Assembly: GCF_000173775.1 (NCBI RefSeq)
Contig: NZ_ACCD01000012.1
Span: forward strand, 1-64,000
Origin: Yersinia rohdei ATCC 43380
GTDB lineage: Bacteria > Pseudomonadota > Gammaproteobacteria > Enterobacterales > Enterobacteriaceae
Direction of reading: 5' to 3'
DNA: 64,000 nt
This document shows, piece after piece, positions 1 through 8,522 of this stretch (the stretch's first letter is position 1; the number at the start of each line of letters is the position of its first letter). The notes below the pieces were generated by a model. It did not search any database, was not told the DNA's origin, and was given only the letters and a program-made list of their open reading frames with translations. The position numbers were made by a program, and so were the translations under genes.

Positions 1-46
1 GCATATAATCCCAATGGGGTGATGCTATTGTCGTAATAAGAATAGG

Positions 47-58
47 ATTAATCTATAC
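47..58 (-). promoter_or_regulatory. Putative -10 region of a leftward porin (ompC-like) promoter
   Basis: Read on the minus strand this AT-rich block gives TATAGATTAAT, about 25 bp downstream of the OmpR-like sequences at 84-120. That matches the expected position of the promoter of an ompC-type porin gene. The gene itself would lie beyond the left edge. The exact -10 hexamer and start site cannot be fixed by eye. Confidence 0.35.
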
Positions 59-83
59 AGAAAATGCTACTAAGTCTCGGATA

Positions 84-120
84 ATGTTTCATATAGCCAT
101 AAAGTATTTCTAAATGTAAA
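84..120 (-). promoter_or_regulatory. OmpR-binding region upstream of a porin gene
   Basis: On the minus strand the segment begins TTTACATTTAGAAA and ends ATGAAACATT. This closely resembles the C-box region in front of E. coli ompC (TTTACATTTTGAAACATC ... ATGAAACATC). In E. coli, phosphorylated OmpR binds there to control ompC and the divergent micF. The match, together with micF immediately to the right, suggests a porin gene transcribed leftward off the window. OmpR binding is inferred from sequence similarity only. Confidence 0.6.
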
Positions 121-264
121 TGACGGCGAACTTTAGCAAAAAAAGAAAATAGCCAAAAATATAGCACTCATAATCAAGAATTAATATTTATTCATTAAAA
201 ACAACAAGATACTAATATTTATAATACCGCACAAATTGACAAGTAATATGTACAGCCTTAGAAC

Positions 265-270
265 TATAAT
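265..270 (+). promoter_or_regulatory. -10 box of micF
   Basis: A perfect TATAAT lies seven bases before the first base that matches the 5' end of MicF at 277, which is the expected spacing to a transcription start. At the usual distance upstream there is no good -35 hexamer (AGTAAT). That is common for promoters needing activators; in E. coli micF is activated by OmpR, SoxS and Rob. A TTGACA at 236-241 is too far away (23 bp spacer) to be a standard partner. Confidence 0.65.
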
Positions 271-276
271 AATTCC

Positions 277-367
277 GCTATCATCATTATTTTATTATTA
301 CCTTCATTGTGGCTTTCGCAGCCAGATAATTCGTTAGTGTTACGGCCGGTCTTTGACCGGCTTTTTT
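277..367 (+). ncRNA. micF: MicF antisense regulatory RNA
   Basis: The stretch starts GCTATCATCATTA, continues with a T-rich run and ATTACC-TTCATT, and ends in a strong Rho-independent terminator. The first 30 or so bases are nearly the same as E. coli MicF, the part that pairs with the ompF ribosome-binding site. The length of about 91 nt matches the 93 nt of E. coli MicF. The middle (about 305-344) is diverged. A TATAAT lies at the correct distance upstream, and an ompC-type OmpR region lies on the other side, as in E. coli. The known role of MicF is Hfq-dependent repression of OmpF (and Lrp and others) under osmotic or oxidative stress; the target in this organism is inferred. Confidence 0.85.
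345..367 (+). terminator. Rho-independent terminator of micF
   Basis: A perfect 7-bp stem GCCGGTC / GACCGGC with a TTT loop is followed at once by six T residues. It forms the 3' end of the MicF RNA. Confidence 0.9.
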
Positions 368-800
368 ATTGCCTGTCATATATTTAGCGCGGTATATTTA
401 TACTGTTGGGTATGTTTGCAAAAACAAATAATACCCTAATGATATAGTTTCATTTTCCAGATAAGCACGAATAGCTTAAAAATCAAGAGTAATAACCAAC
501 CCGCCAAGTCAACTATAACCCTGCTATTTATTCTCATACATTTATATTTATCAGCCAATAAATGGCGTCCAGCATCGGCAGTAACATGCCAATAATGAGC
601 AATAATTAGGCAATAATATTGCTCATGACAAAGTGAACCCTTCAGTTTATTCAATAGCATGATTATTTTTTCTTAGCTGAGCAGAGCGAGGTGCTAACTA
701 TTCTGCTAATCCGGACAAATCTCTTCGACCCGCATTTCGCTTTGTGATAGAAACATCTGTCTATATTTCACATTCTTATTAATCGCAGACCTGATACCTC
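368..800. other. Intergenic region between micF and the MFS transporter gene
   Basis: About 430 bp with no convincing gene. The only open frame (minus strand, 436-660) has low-complexity, unrelated-looking content and no recognisable ribosome-binding site. The region presumably contains the promoter of the transporter-rcsD-rcsB unit; E. coli rcsD is also preceded by a promoter next to micF. I could not pick out a confident promoter by eye. Confidence 0.4.
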
Positions 801-1955
801 ATGATGACCGAAATACGCCAACAAACATTACCACCCGGTGTTGCACAACAAGTCTCGACTCGGCTAGCTTTTTTTATCGCCGGATTGGGGATGGCCGCTT
901 GGGCACCATTGGTGCCTTTTGCCAAAGAACGTATTGGCCTCAATGATGCATCGCTGGGTTTGCTGTTGCTGTGTATTGGTGTTGGCTCAATGCTCGCCAT
1001 GCCCCTGACCGGGGTACTGACAGCAAAATGGGGATGCCGGGCAGTCATTTTATTGGCAGGCGCCATACTCTGCCTTGACCTCCCCTTACTCGCCCTGATG
1101 AACACCCCGGTTACGATGGCGCTCGCCATGTTAGTATTTGGGGCTGCCATGGGTGTAATAGATGTGGCGATGAACATCCAGGCGGTTATTGTCGAAAAAG
1201 CCAGCGGCCGGGCGATGATGTCAGGTTTTCATGGGCTATTCAGTGTCGGAGGAATTGTCGGCGCAGGGGGGGTGAGCGCGTTATTGTGGCTGGGGCTAAG
1301 CCCACTGGCCGCGGTTATTGCCGCCGTCGTTTTGATGATTATCTTACTGCTGACCGCCAATAAAAACCTGTTGCAAGGCAGCGGTGAACCCCATGATGGC
1401 CCACTATTTGTGTTGCCTCGCGGCTGGGTCATGTTCATTGGATTTTTATGTTTTGTGATGTTCCTGGCGGAAGGCTCAATGCTTGACTGGAGTGCCGTGT
1501 TCCTGTCGACATTACGTGGCATGAGCCCAGCGCAGGCGGGGATGGGTTATGCTGTCTTCGCTATTGCCATGACCTTGGGCCGCTTAAATGGTGACCGGAT
1601 TGTCAACGCGCTGGGCCGATACAAGGTATTATTAGGGGGAAGTCTGTGCGCCGCCATCGGGATTATTATCGCAATCAGTGTTGATAGCTCAATTGCCGCT
1701 ATTATTGGCTTTATGCTCGTGGGATTGGGCGCATCAAATGTGGTACCTATTTTGTTTACCGCGGCGGGTAACCAAACCGTGATGCCAGCCAATCTGGCCG
1801 TGGCATCCATTACCACCATTGGCTACGCTGGGATTTTGGCCGGCCCTGCGGTAATTGGTTTTATTGCCCAACTCAGTAATTTATCAGTCGCTTTCGGCTG
1901 TGTGGCACTGTTGTTATTGACCGTGACTGCCAGCGCCAGAGCTGTGACGCGCTAA
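801..1955 (+). CDS. MFS transporter, YbjJ-like
   Basis: A 384-residue hydrophobic protein with about twelve predicted membrane segments split into two halves. It has the overall pattern of the YbjJ-type major facilitator proteins: an N-terminal MAAWAPLVPF-like segment, an MSGFHGLFSVGG segment in the middle, and a late ATTIGYAGILAGP-type stretch. The substrate is unknown. Two adjacent ATGs (801 and 804) are possible starts, neither with a strong ribosome-binding site. It ends 22 bp before rcsD, so read-through into rcsD is likely. E. coli has no gene between micF and rcsD, so this is a lineage-specific insertion at a conserved junction. Whether it is linked to the Rcs system is unknown. Confidence 0.8.
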   Translation: MMTEIRQQTLPPGVAQQVSTRLAFFIAGLGMAAWAPLVPFAKERIGLNDASLGLLLLCIGVGSMLAMPLTGVLTAKWGCRAVILLAGAILCLDLPLLALMNTPVTMALAMLVFGAAMGVIDVAMNIQAVIVEKASGRAMMSGFHGLFSVGGIVGAGGVSALLWLGLSPLAAVIAAVVLMIILLLTANKNLLQGSGEPHDGPLFVLPRGWVMFIGFLCFVMFLAEGSMLDWSAVFLSTLRGMSPAQAGMGYAVFAIAMTLGRLNGDRIVNALGRYKVLLGGSLCAAIGIIIAISVDSSIAAIIGFMLVGLGASNVVPILFTAAGNQTVMPANLAVASITTIGYAGILAGPAVIGFIAQLSNLSVAFGCVALLLLTVTASARAVTR

Positions 1956-1977
1956 CCAAGGAATATGCATTATCTTT

Positions 1978-4671
1978 ATGCAAAATAATTCGTTATCTAG
2001 CAGCGCGGTTAACATTACCCGCTGCTTCTGGTTGTTTATCCTATTGCTGCTCATTACTGTTGGGCTGTATGGCTACAACTATACTAATGCTTACCTAACA
2101 GAAAAAAAACACGCATTAACCTATATTGCCAGTGGGTTGCAGCAGCGTATCGATGATTATCGTTATCATACTTACCAAATCTATGATTTAGCTAATAATC
2201 CAAGCATGTCTGAGGGGCATATTCTTAATGCCCAAGAAGTCCGACTGCGCCCAGATATTTACTACATAGAAAAGCCGCGTAGCAAGACTGATGCGGTCAT
2301 TTTTGGTAATCACGAACCCGTGACACTGCCGATGACATTGCGATTGTCTGACTATCTCGACAGCCACTGGGGATCACAAAATGATACCTACTCAATGTAT
2401 TATCTTAATGGCCAAGATAATAGCCTGGCGCTCATCACGACTCAGGCCTTAAAAGAAGTGGCTTCGCGTTTTAAAGAGAGTTATTTGACTGTCGCCGCTG
2501 AATCCCGCCGGGCAGAAATGCTCCAGCAGGCCAATACCTTAGATGAGCGCGAGAGTTTCTCTCCCTTGCGAAAATTTCGCTTTCAAAACGCCTACTATTT
2601 TACGTTGAGAACCACATTTAACCATCCCGGCCATCTGGCAACTGTAATAGCTTTTGATTTACCCATTAATGACTTGATTCCACCGAATATGGCGCGTTCT
2701 AACTTCTTGTTACAGCAAGATAAAACGCCAATTAATGAAGGGACGACACCGGACGACATTGCCACCGTCAATGTTACGCTAAATGGCTATTGGGTTGAGT
2801 TCTCAGCCCCACTGGCGAACGCCGCACTAAAAATCGTTTATCGTGTTCCTATTAATGTGTTGGCCATTGATTTACTGAGGAATAACTTCTGGTTAATCCT
2901 GACCAACATATTGCTATTGTCATTGGCGATTTTAGGTATCTATTTTATTCGTCGCCAATTTGTTCGCCCAAGTGCGGATTTGGTCGAACAATTAGACACA
3001 CAGAAATCACTGAGTCAGGAAATCATTACCCGCGTACCGCAAGGATTATTAGTTTATAACTTCAGCAATAATACCTTGGTCGCCAGCAATCAGATAGCAG
3101 ACAACCTGATGCCGCACCTTAATCTACAAAAGATTGCGCATATGGCAGGAGAGCACCAGGGTGTGATTCAGGCTACCGTGAATAATGAAGTATACGAAAT
3201 CAGAATGTTTCGCAGCAACATTTCACCGGAAACCTACCTGTTCCTGCTCCATGATCAGGACAAAGAAGTATTGGTGAATAAAAGGCTGCAACAAGCAAGA
3301 CGTGAATATGATAAAAGTCTGCAAGCACGGAAACTGATGTTGCATAATTTGGGTATTGAACTAAATCAACCCGTCAGCCACCTGACTCAAATAACTAAAG
3401 AACTACAAAACACCACCGATGCCGCATTGCAGCATGAATTGACGACCAAATTGGTCGAACAATCAGAAGCTATCAATGAATTGATTGATAACATTACCCT
3501 GCTAACTCGTTTGGAAACACAGGACTGGCAACCTGAACAGGTTAGTTTCTCCTTATCTGCATTAATTGATAATCTTTTACTGGAGATTCTCCCTGCAATT
3601 AATCAGAAAGGTTTAACTCTGTTTAATCACTATCACGTCAATATCGACCAGAATTACCTGGGTGATGAAAAGATATTACGTAAAATACTTTCTCTACTGC
3701 TGCATTATTCAGTTATTACGACCGCTTACGGTAAAATCACACTAAATGTTGGCCACGAACCGGGTCATCCAGAACAACTCCTCATTCAGATAACCGATAC
3801 CGGCGTAGGTATTTCTGATGAGGAGATCAGCAATCTTAATTATCCTTTCCTCAGCCAAACATTGGTCGACAGATACAATCACAGCTCAGGGCTAACATTC
3901 TTTTTATGTAACCAATTATGTAAGAAATTAAACGGACAATTAGAGATTCGAAGCAAAGTTGATATAGGCACTCGTTATACAATCCGAGCCACAATTGCTG
4001 TGCAAAATGCCCAACAAGAGGAACAAGAGAAACTATTGGACGGTGTCACGGCATTATTAGATATAGCATCAGAAGAAGTACGCTCTATCATCACCACATT
4101 ATTGAATTCATTCGGGGCCAACTGCATTATCGTCGATGACCGTTTACCAGGAAGAGACTATGATGTAACAGTAACGGATAACCCGCAACACTATGATAAA
4201 TTTACCTTATTACTGGCTCCTGACGAAATTGGATTGCAGCAATTGCAGGATAATTATATTCGGGTAAATTATAATTTAGGAAGTGTGGTCATTGATGCAA
4301 TATTATTATTAATCGAACAGCGAATTTTATCAGAGGAATCCTCTGGACTATCTGAATTCATTGCTGATGATGATATAAGAGCATACGAGCAACAACTAAA
4401 GTCCAGTGACTATTATTCCTTATTTGTTGAGACAGTACCGATAGATCTGAAGAAACTGTATACTGAACTTCAGCAACGTGATTTCATATCGCTTTCGCAG
4501 ACCGCACATCGATTGAAAGGCGTATTTGCTATGTTGAATTTACTTCTCGGCAAACAGCTATGTGAAATATTAGAACAGCATATCGCAGATGGCGATCGGT
4601 TGAAGATCGAAACTAGCATCAGTCAAATTGATTCTTTCATCACCAGACTGTTGCAGCAAGGTAACCCATAA
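1978..4671 (+). CDS. rcsD: Phosphotransferase RcsD of the Rcs phosphorelay
   Basis: An 897-residue inner-membrane protein that relays phosphate from RcsC to RcsB. It has an N-terminal membrane segment (about residues 15-35), a periplasmic domain, and a second membrane segment near residue 305-325. A kinase-like region follows that lacks the phospho-accepting His of a normal H-box (the corresponding segment reads LGIELNQPVSHL). The C-terminal HPt domain carries AHRLKGVFAML, with the predicted phosphorylated His at residue 844 (His842 in E. coli). It lies immediately upstream of rcsB with a 2-bp gap. The length is close to the 890 residues of E. coli RcsD. Confidence 0.95.
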   Translation: MQNNSLSSSAVNITRCFWLFILLLLITVGLYGYNYTNAYLTEKKHALTYIASGLQQRIDDYRYHTYQIYDLANNPSMSEGHILNAQEVRLRPDIYYIEKPRSKTDAVIFGNHEPVTLPMTLRLSDYLDSHWGSQNDTYSMYYLNGQDNSLALITTQALKEVASRFKESYLTVAAESRRAEMLQQANTLDERESFSPLRKFRFQNAYYFTLRTTFNHPGHLATVIAFDLPINDLIPPNMARSNFLLQQDKTPINEGTTPDDIATVNVTLNGYWVEFSAPLANAALKIVYRVPINVLAIDLLRNNFWLILTNILLLSLAILGIYFIRRQFVRPSADLVEQLDTQKSLSQEIITRVPQGLLVYNFSNNTLVASNQIADNLMPHLNLQKIAHMAGEHQGVIQATVNNEVYEIRMFRSNISPETYLFLLHDQDKEVLVNKRLQQARREYDKSLQARKLMLHNLGIELNQPVSHLTQITKELQNTTDAALQHELTTKLVEQSEAINELIDNITLLTRLETQDWQPEQVSFSLSALIDNLLLEILPAINQKGLTLFNHYHVNIDQNYLGDEKILRKILSLLLHYSVITTAYGKITLNVGHEPGHPEQLLIQITDTGVGISDEEISNLNYPFLSQTLVDRYNHSSGLTFFLCNQLCKKLNGQLEIRSKVDIGTRYTIRATIAVQNAQQEEQEKLLDGVTALLDIASEEVRSIITTLLNSFGANCIIVDDRLPGRDYDVTVTDNPQHYDKFTLLLAPDEIGLQQLQDNYIRVNYNLGSVVIDAILLLIEQRILSEESSGLSEFIADDDIRAYEQQLKSSDYYSLFVETVPIDLKKLYTELQQRDFISLSQTAHRLKGVFAMLNLLLGKQLCEILEQHIADGDRLKIETSISQIDSFITRLLQQGNP

Positions 4672-4673
4672 CC

Positions 4674-5321
4674 ATGAACAACCTTAATGTAATTATTGCT
4701 GATGACCATCCAATTGTTTTGTTTGGCATCCGAAAGTCACTAGAGCAAATTGACTGGGTAAACGTTGTCGGAGAGTTCGAAGACTCCACAGCGCTTATTA
4801 ACAATTTATCTAAGCTTGATGCCAATGTGTTAATTACCGACCTATCCATGCCAGGGGATAAGTACGGTGACGGCATCACATTGATAAAATATATAAAACG
4901 GCATTACCCAGACTTAGCCATAATTGTACTAACAATGAATAATAACCCCGCAATTCTCAGTTCAGTGTTGGACTTGGATATTGACGGGATTGTATTAAAG
5001 CAAGGCGCGCCAGCTGACTTACCTAAGGCATTGGCTGCATTGCAGAAAGGGAAAAAATTCACCCCTGAAAGTGTGGCTAAACTGTTAGAAAAAATCAGTG
5101 CTAATGGTTACGGCGATAAACGTTTATCACCGAAAGAAAGTGAAGTTTTGCGGTTGTTTGCTGAGGGTTTCCTGGTTACAGAGATAGCCAGAAAACTTAA
5201 CCGCAGCATTAAAACCATCAGTAGCCAGAAAAAATCGGCGATGCTGAAACTGGGCGTTGATAATGATATCGCTCTGTTAAATTATCTTTCGTCCGTCACT
5301 ATTGGCCAAGACAAAGAATAA
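4674..5321 (+). CDS. rcsB: Response regulator RcsB
   Basis: A 215-residue NarL/FixJ-type regulator, nearly identical to E. coli RcsB. The receiver domain has the acidic pair Asp10-Asp11 and the phospho-accepting Asp56 in LITDLSMPG. The C-terminal LuxR-type helix-turn-helix contains LSPKESEVLRLFAEGFLV and the recognition helix region NRSIKTISSQKKSA. Alone or with RcsA and other partners it controls capsule, motility, envelope and virulence genes. It starts 2 bp after rcsD, so the two are translated from one message, although in E. coli an extra rcsB promoter lies inside rcsD. Confidence 0.97.
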   Translation: MNNLNVIIADDHPIVLFGIRKSLEQIDWVNVVGEFEDSTALINNLSKLDANVLITDLSMPGDKYGDGITLIKYIKRHYPDLAIIVLTMNNNPAILSSVLDLDIDGIVLKQGAPADLPKALAALQKGKKFTPESVAKLLEKISANGYGDKRLSPKESEVLRLFAEGFLVTEIARKLNRSIKTISSQKKSAMLKLGVDNDIALLNYLSSVTIGQDKE

Positions 5322-5332
5322 CTCGCTTCCCT

Positions 5333-5363
5333 AAACCCGGTGTCATATAGCTGTACCGGGTTT
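5333..5363. terminator. Stem-loop between rcsB and rcsC
   Basis: A perfect 9-bp stem AAACCCGGT / ACCGGGTTT encloses a 13-base loop just after rcsB. The T-rich stretch after it is poor (ATCCTCTCTTTC). It probably ends rcsB transcription and may serve the converging rcsC transcript too. Confidence 0.6.
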
Positions 5364-5523
5364 ATCCTCTCTTTCATTCGCATCATCCAGGTATTAGCCA
5401 CCCTTACCCCAAAATACGCGTAAGGCTACTGGTTATCAGCAAGTGTATTCATCCCGATGAACTTATACAGCCAAGTGATTTGGTTAAGCAAACCACTCGC
5501 CCGCAGCATCAAGGACAAAGGGT

Positions 5524-8373
5524 TTAACGTGATCGCCGCACCTTATCACTGTAATACTGCAACATTTGCCGCAAAGTACCCAAGGTAACCGGTTTAGATA
5601 AACAGTTATCCATCCCCGCCTCTATACAGCGCTGTTTACCTTCGGCCAATGCATTCGCTGTGACACCAATAATTGGGAAATTATTATTCTGTTGGCGTAA
5701 ACGCTGTGTTAAACGATAACCATCCATATTGGGCATGTTTACATCAGTCAATACAATATCAACACTATTGGCATTCAGCACCGCCAAGGCATCCAGTCCA
5801 TCATTTGCCGTAATCACCCGGAAGCCCAATGTCGTCAGCTGATCCGCTAATAATCGGCGGTTTATTGGGTGGTCATCTACCACCAATATTTGCAAGTCAG
5901 CATTATCATCCTGATTTGCTTTTGGTGCAGGCAAGGTCAATGGCGCATCCTCGACCACAGGTTTTTCCAGCAATACTCGGTCCAATAATGGGATGATTTC
6001 CAATAATGTCGAGGTGCTCAACAACCAATATTTGGGCCGAGTTTCTTGTGGCAAACCAATATGTTCAATGGATAACTGAATTCTTATTGATAATGGCACG
6101 TTTATTTGTGGTAGGTAATCACAAATAACCACCTGATCTTGCAAGGTTTCTTCATTGCTGTAACGTCGAATTGTGGCACCAAAATGACTCAATAGATCAA
6201 ATAGATAGCTTTCAAGGTGAGCATTGCGAATATCCAGCCACACGATTTTTCCTTGCCAACGATCACTTTGTGGCAACACCGGATTTTTAGCCTGATACAA
6301 GGGAATGCGAATGGCAAAAATACTGCCCATCCCCAATTCCGAATCCACTTCAACATCCCCGTCCATTAAGTTGACCAACTTCTCACAGATAGCCAAACCT
6401 AAGCCAGTTCCTTGAAAATGGCGCTGCACCCCCGTCCCCACCTGGAAGAAGGGGTCAAATAACTGGTTTATTTCGCGTGCATTAATTCCTACGCCGGTAT
6501 CTCGTACCCGGAATTCCAGATAATAACCACGGACGCGAACCTGCAAAATTATGCAGCCCGTATCGGTAAATTTAATAGCATTATTCAACAAGTTAGAAAT
6601 CACTTGTTGTAACCGAACCGCATCCCCCAACATCAACCGAGGGACATCTGGCTCAATAAAGCAGTACAAACCTAAGCGTTTTTTCACCACTAGGGGTAAA
6701 TAGTTCGCCGTGATATGGGTGATGACCTCCACAGTAGAAAACTCACTCGGTTCGATTTTCAGTTGCTCAGACTCTATTTTGGAAAAATCGAGGATGTCGC
6801 TGATAATTTTCAGTAATAAATCGGAGGAGTTATTCATCGCGGTGACCAAGCGGTCAACCCCTTGAGGCAACTCTTTGGTTTGCAATAAATCGAGGTTACC
6901 AATTATGCCATACAGTGGGGTACGCAACTCATGACTGACGGTTGCCAAAAACATGGATTTCGATTGGCTGGCTTGCTCTGCCGCCGCCGCCATTTCTTGC
7001 AGCGATTCCTCCATTTTTACCCGTGAGCTGATATCCACCAGCACACAAATAGCCACATCTTCATTACGATAACGCGAATGAACAAAGCTGATTTGCAGAT
7101 TATTATTATTACTGGTCATCACATCGACAAAATTCGCCTGCTGCTCACAAATAATACGGGTAATTCGCTCGCGATCTTCATTCGTAAGCAAGTTAATATA
7201 ATTATGTGCTAATTCATTACTGAGGATATTGGTCCCGTCTCTGATACGTAGTATAGAAATCCCCACTGGCGCAGAAGCTACAATTTTACGGTTAAACTGT
7301 TCATGCTCTTCCAGCCTCAACGCATTATCTTCAGCTGGATGGAACATTTTTCGTTCAAATAACCAGGCCAAGGTGAATATCACCACAGCAGAGAGCGCAT
7401 TTAACAATAATGCGTTAAAAATTAATAGTTTGAATATCTCAATAATCGTTTTGACTGGTAACGAATAAGCAATACTGAGAGGGGATGGCAGCAAATTCTT
7501 TTTCAGAACCAGATAATTATAGTCATCAACATAACCAAAATAAGACGCAGAATCTGGATAGCTATTCAGCATTGCAGCAGAGCGCTCGCCGGTCGCTAAT
7601 CGCAGTACCGGTTCATTATTCTGATTCAGTAAAGTCACCCCTACCGGCAGCGGCCCGGTGGAAATAAAATCCTCCAAGCGGATAGTTTGCTCAGTGCCGA
7701 TTAAAGCTTCTAATTTATTGCCTACATAAAGTGGGCTTAGAACATATAAAGTGCCAATTTCAGGGCGCACACCTGGGACTATCCAATACAAAGTGCTGTC
7801 TTTATCCTGATTATTGGCTTCACGATATTTTAATATATGTTCATTCAGTGACTTGAGTAAATTTTCCTGATCCAGCGGTACATTGCGAATATCAAAATCC
7901 ACCATGCACAGGGTATCGCTACCAATGAAAAATATCCGGTTAAGATCATAAGCCGCGGCAAAATTCTCTTTCCAGTACAAAATAAGATTACTGAGAGAAT
8001 CTAATGACGAGTGATGAGATGAGTCAAGCGCAGCACAATCAGCTTGCGGGTTGAGCGGATGATATTTGGGCTCAGTCTTATTTTTAATCACAGCGCCAGC
8101 AACAATATCATTACTTATTGAGTGCTGATTTAATCGGTTTTCCGCCATATATTTGATATCGCGGATAATATCTGCCGAATGCCGGATGTAGCTCTGAGCT
8201 TGCTCAAAGTTGGTATTATATTCCTGACGAATATCTGATTTTTTCTCATTTAGGATATTCAGGATATAAAAAGTCGTCAGCAGTGCGCCAAGTGACCATA
8301 ACATGACGGCTAATACCCGAAACAGATAACGGGATATTTTCAGTGTCGTGCGAAATGAAGAAAGATATTTCAA
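5524..8373 (-). CDS. rcsC: Hybrid sensor histidine kinase RcsC
   Basis: The membrane sensor kinase that starts the Rcs relay. Two membrane segments (near residues 18-40 and 310-335) flank a periplasmic domain. They are followed by an H-box with the predicted phosphorylated His481 (TVSHELRTPLYG), the ATP-binding N and G boxes (RDTGVGI, GTGLGLAI) and a C-terminal receiver with predicted Asp877 (IVLTDVNMPNMDG). The start is placed at a TTG codon at 8371-8373, because the protein then begins MKYLSSFRTTLK like E. coli RcsC and is exactly 949 residues, the E. coli length. No strong ribosome-binding site precedes it. Another TTG at 8418 would add 15 residues. It converges on rcsB, as in E. coli. Confidence 0.93.
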   Translation of the reverse strand: MKYLSSFRTTLKISRYLFRVLAVMLWSLGALLTTFYILNILNEKKSDIRQEYNTNFEQAQSYIRHSADIIRDIKYMAENRLNQHSISNDIVAGAVIKNKTEPKYHPLNPQADCAALDSSHHSSLDSLSNLILYWKENFAAAYDLNRIFFIGSDTLCMVDFDIRNVPLDQENLLKSLNEHILKYREANNQDKDSTLYWIVPGVRPEIGTLYVLSPLYVGNKLEALIGTEQTIRLEDFISTGPLPVGVTLLNQNNEPVLRLATGERSAAMLNSYPDSASYFGYVDDYNYLVLKKNLLPSPLSIAYSLPVKTIIEIFKLLIFNALLLNALSAVVIFTLAWLFERKMFHPAEDNALRLEEHEQFNRKIVASAPVGISILRIRDGTNILSNELAHNYINLLTNEDRERITRIICEQQANFVDVMTSNNNNLQISFVHSRYRNEDVAICVLVDISSRVKMEESLQEMAAAAEQASQSKSMFLATVSHELRTPLYGIIGNLDLLQTKELPQGVDRLVTAMNNSSDLLLKIISDILDFSKIESEQLKIEPSEFSTVEVITHITANYLPLVVKKRLGLYCFIEPDVPRLMLGDAVRLQQVISNLLNNAIKFTDTGCIILQVRVRGYYLEFRVRDTGVGINAREINQLFDPFFQVGTGVQRHFQGTGLGLAICEKLVNLMDGDVEVDSELGMGSIFAIRIPLYQAKNPVLPQSDRWQGKIVWLDIRNAHLESYLFDLLSHFGATIRRYSNEETLQDQVVICDYLPQINVPLSIRIQLSIEHIGLPQETRPKYWLLSTSTLLEIIPLLDRVLLEKPVVEDAPLTLPAPKANQDDNADLQILVVDDHPINRRLLADQLTTLGFRVITANDGLDALAVLNANSVDIVLTDVNMPNMDGYRLTQRLRQQNNNFPIIGVTANALAEGKQRCIEAGMDNCLSKPVTLGTLRQMLQYYSDKVRRSR

Positions 8374-8441
8374 TCTGATACCATCATGAAAGTCTCGCCG
8401 GGCCGGCGTTATGAGCAACAGAATACACTACCCATAACCCA

Positions 8442-8469
8442 TAAAAAAGCCAGCTTGTAAGCTGGCTTT
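8442..8469 (-). terminator. Rho-independent terminator of gyrA
   Basis: An 11-bp stem (AAAGCCAGCTT / AAGCTGGCTTT) with a 2-base spacer. On the minus strand it is followed by a run of T residues (the A run at plus 8443-8448). It lies 54 bp after the gyrA stop codon. Confidence 0.85.
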
Positions 8470-8522
8470 CATTTCACTGCATGAATAGAGGGCAAGTGCG
8501 GCAAACCACACCTAGCCACACA

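Noticed and set aside
236-241. TTGACA as the -35 of micF
   Set aside because: The 23-bp spacer to TATAAT is too long for a sigma-70 promoter.
436-660. Minus-strand 74-codon frame in the micF-MFS gap
   Set aside because: Low-complexity hydrophobic content, no ribosome-binding site and no recognisable family; the region fits a promoter better.
779-1177. Minus-strand 132-codon frame
   Set aside because: Antisense to the MFS transporter gene, whose membrane-protein sequence is clearly real.
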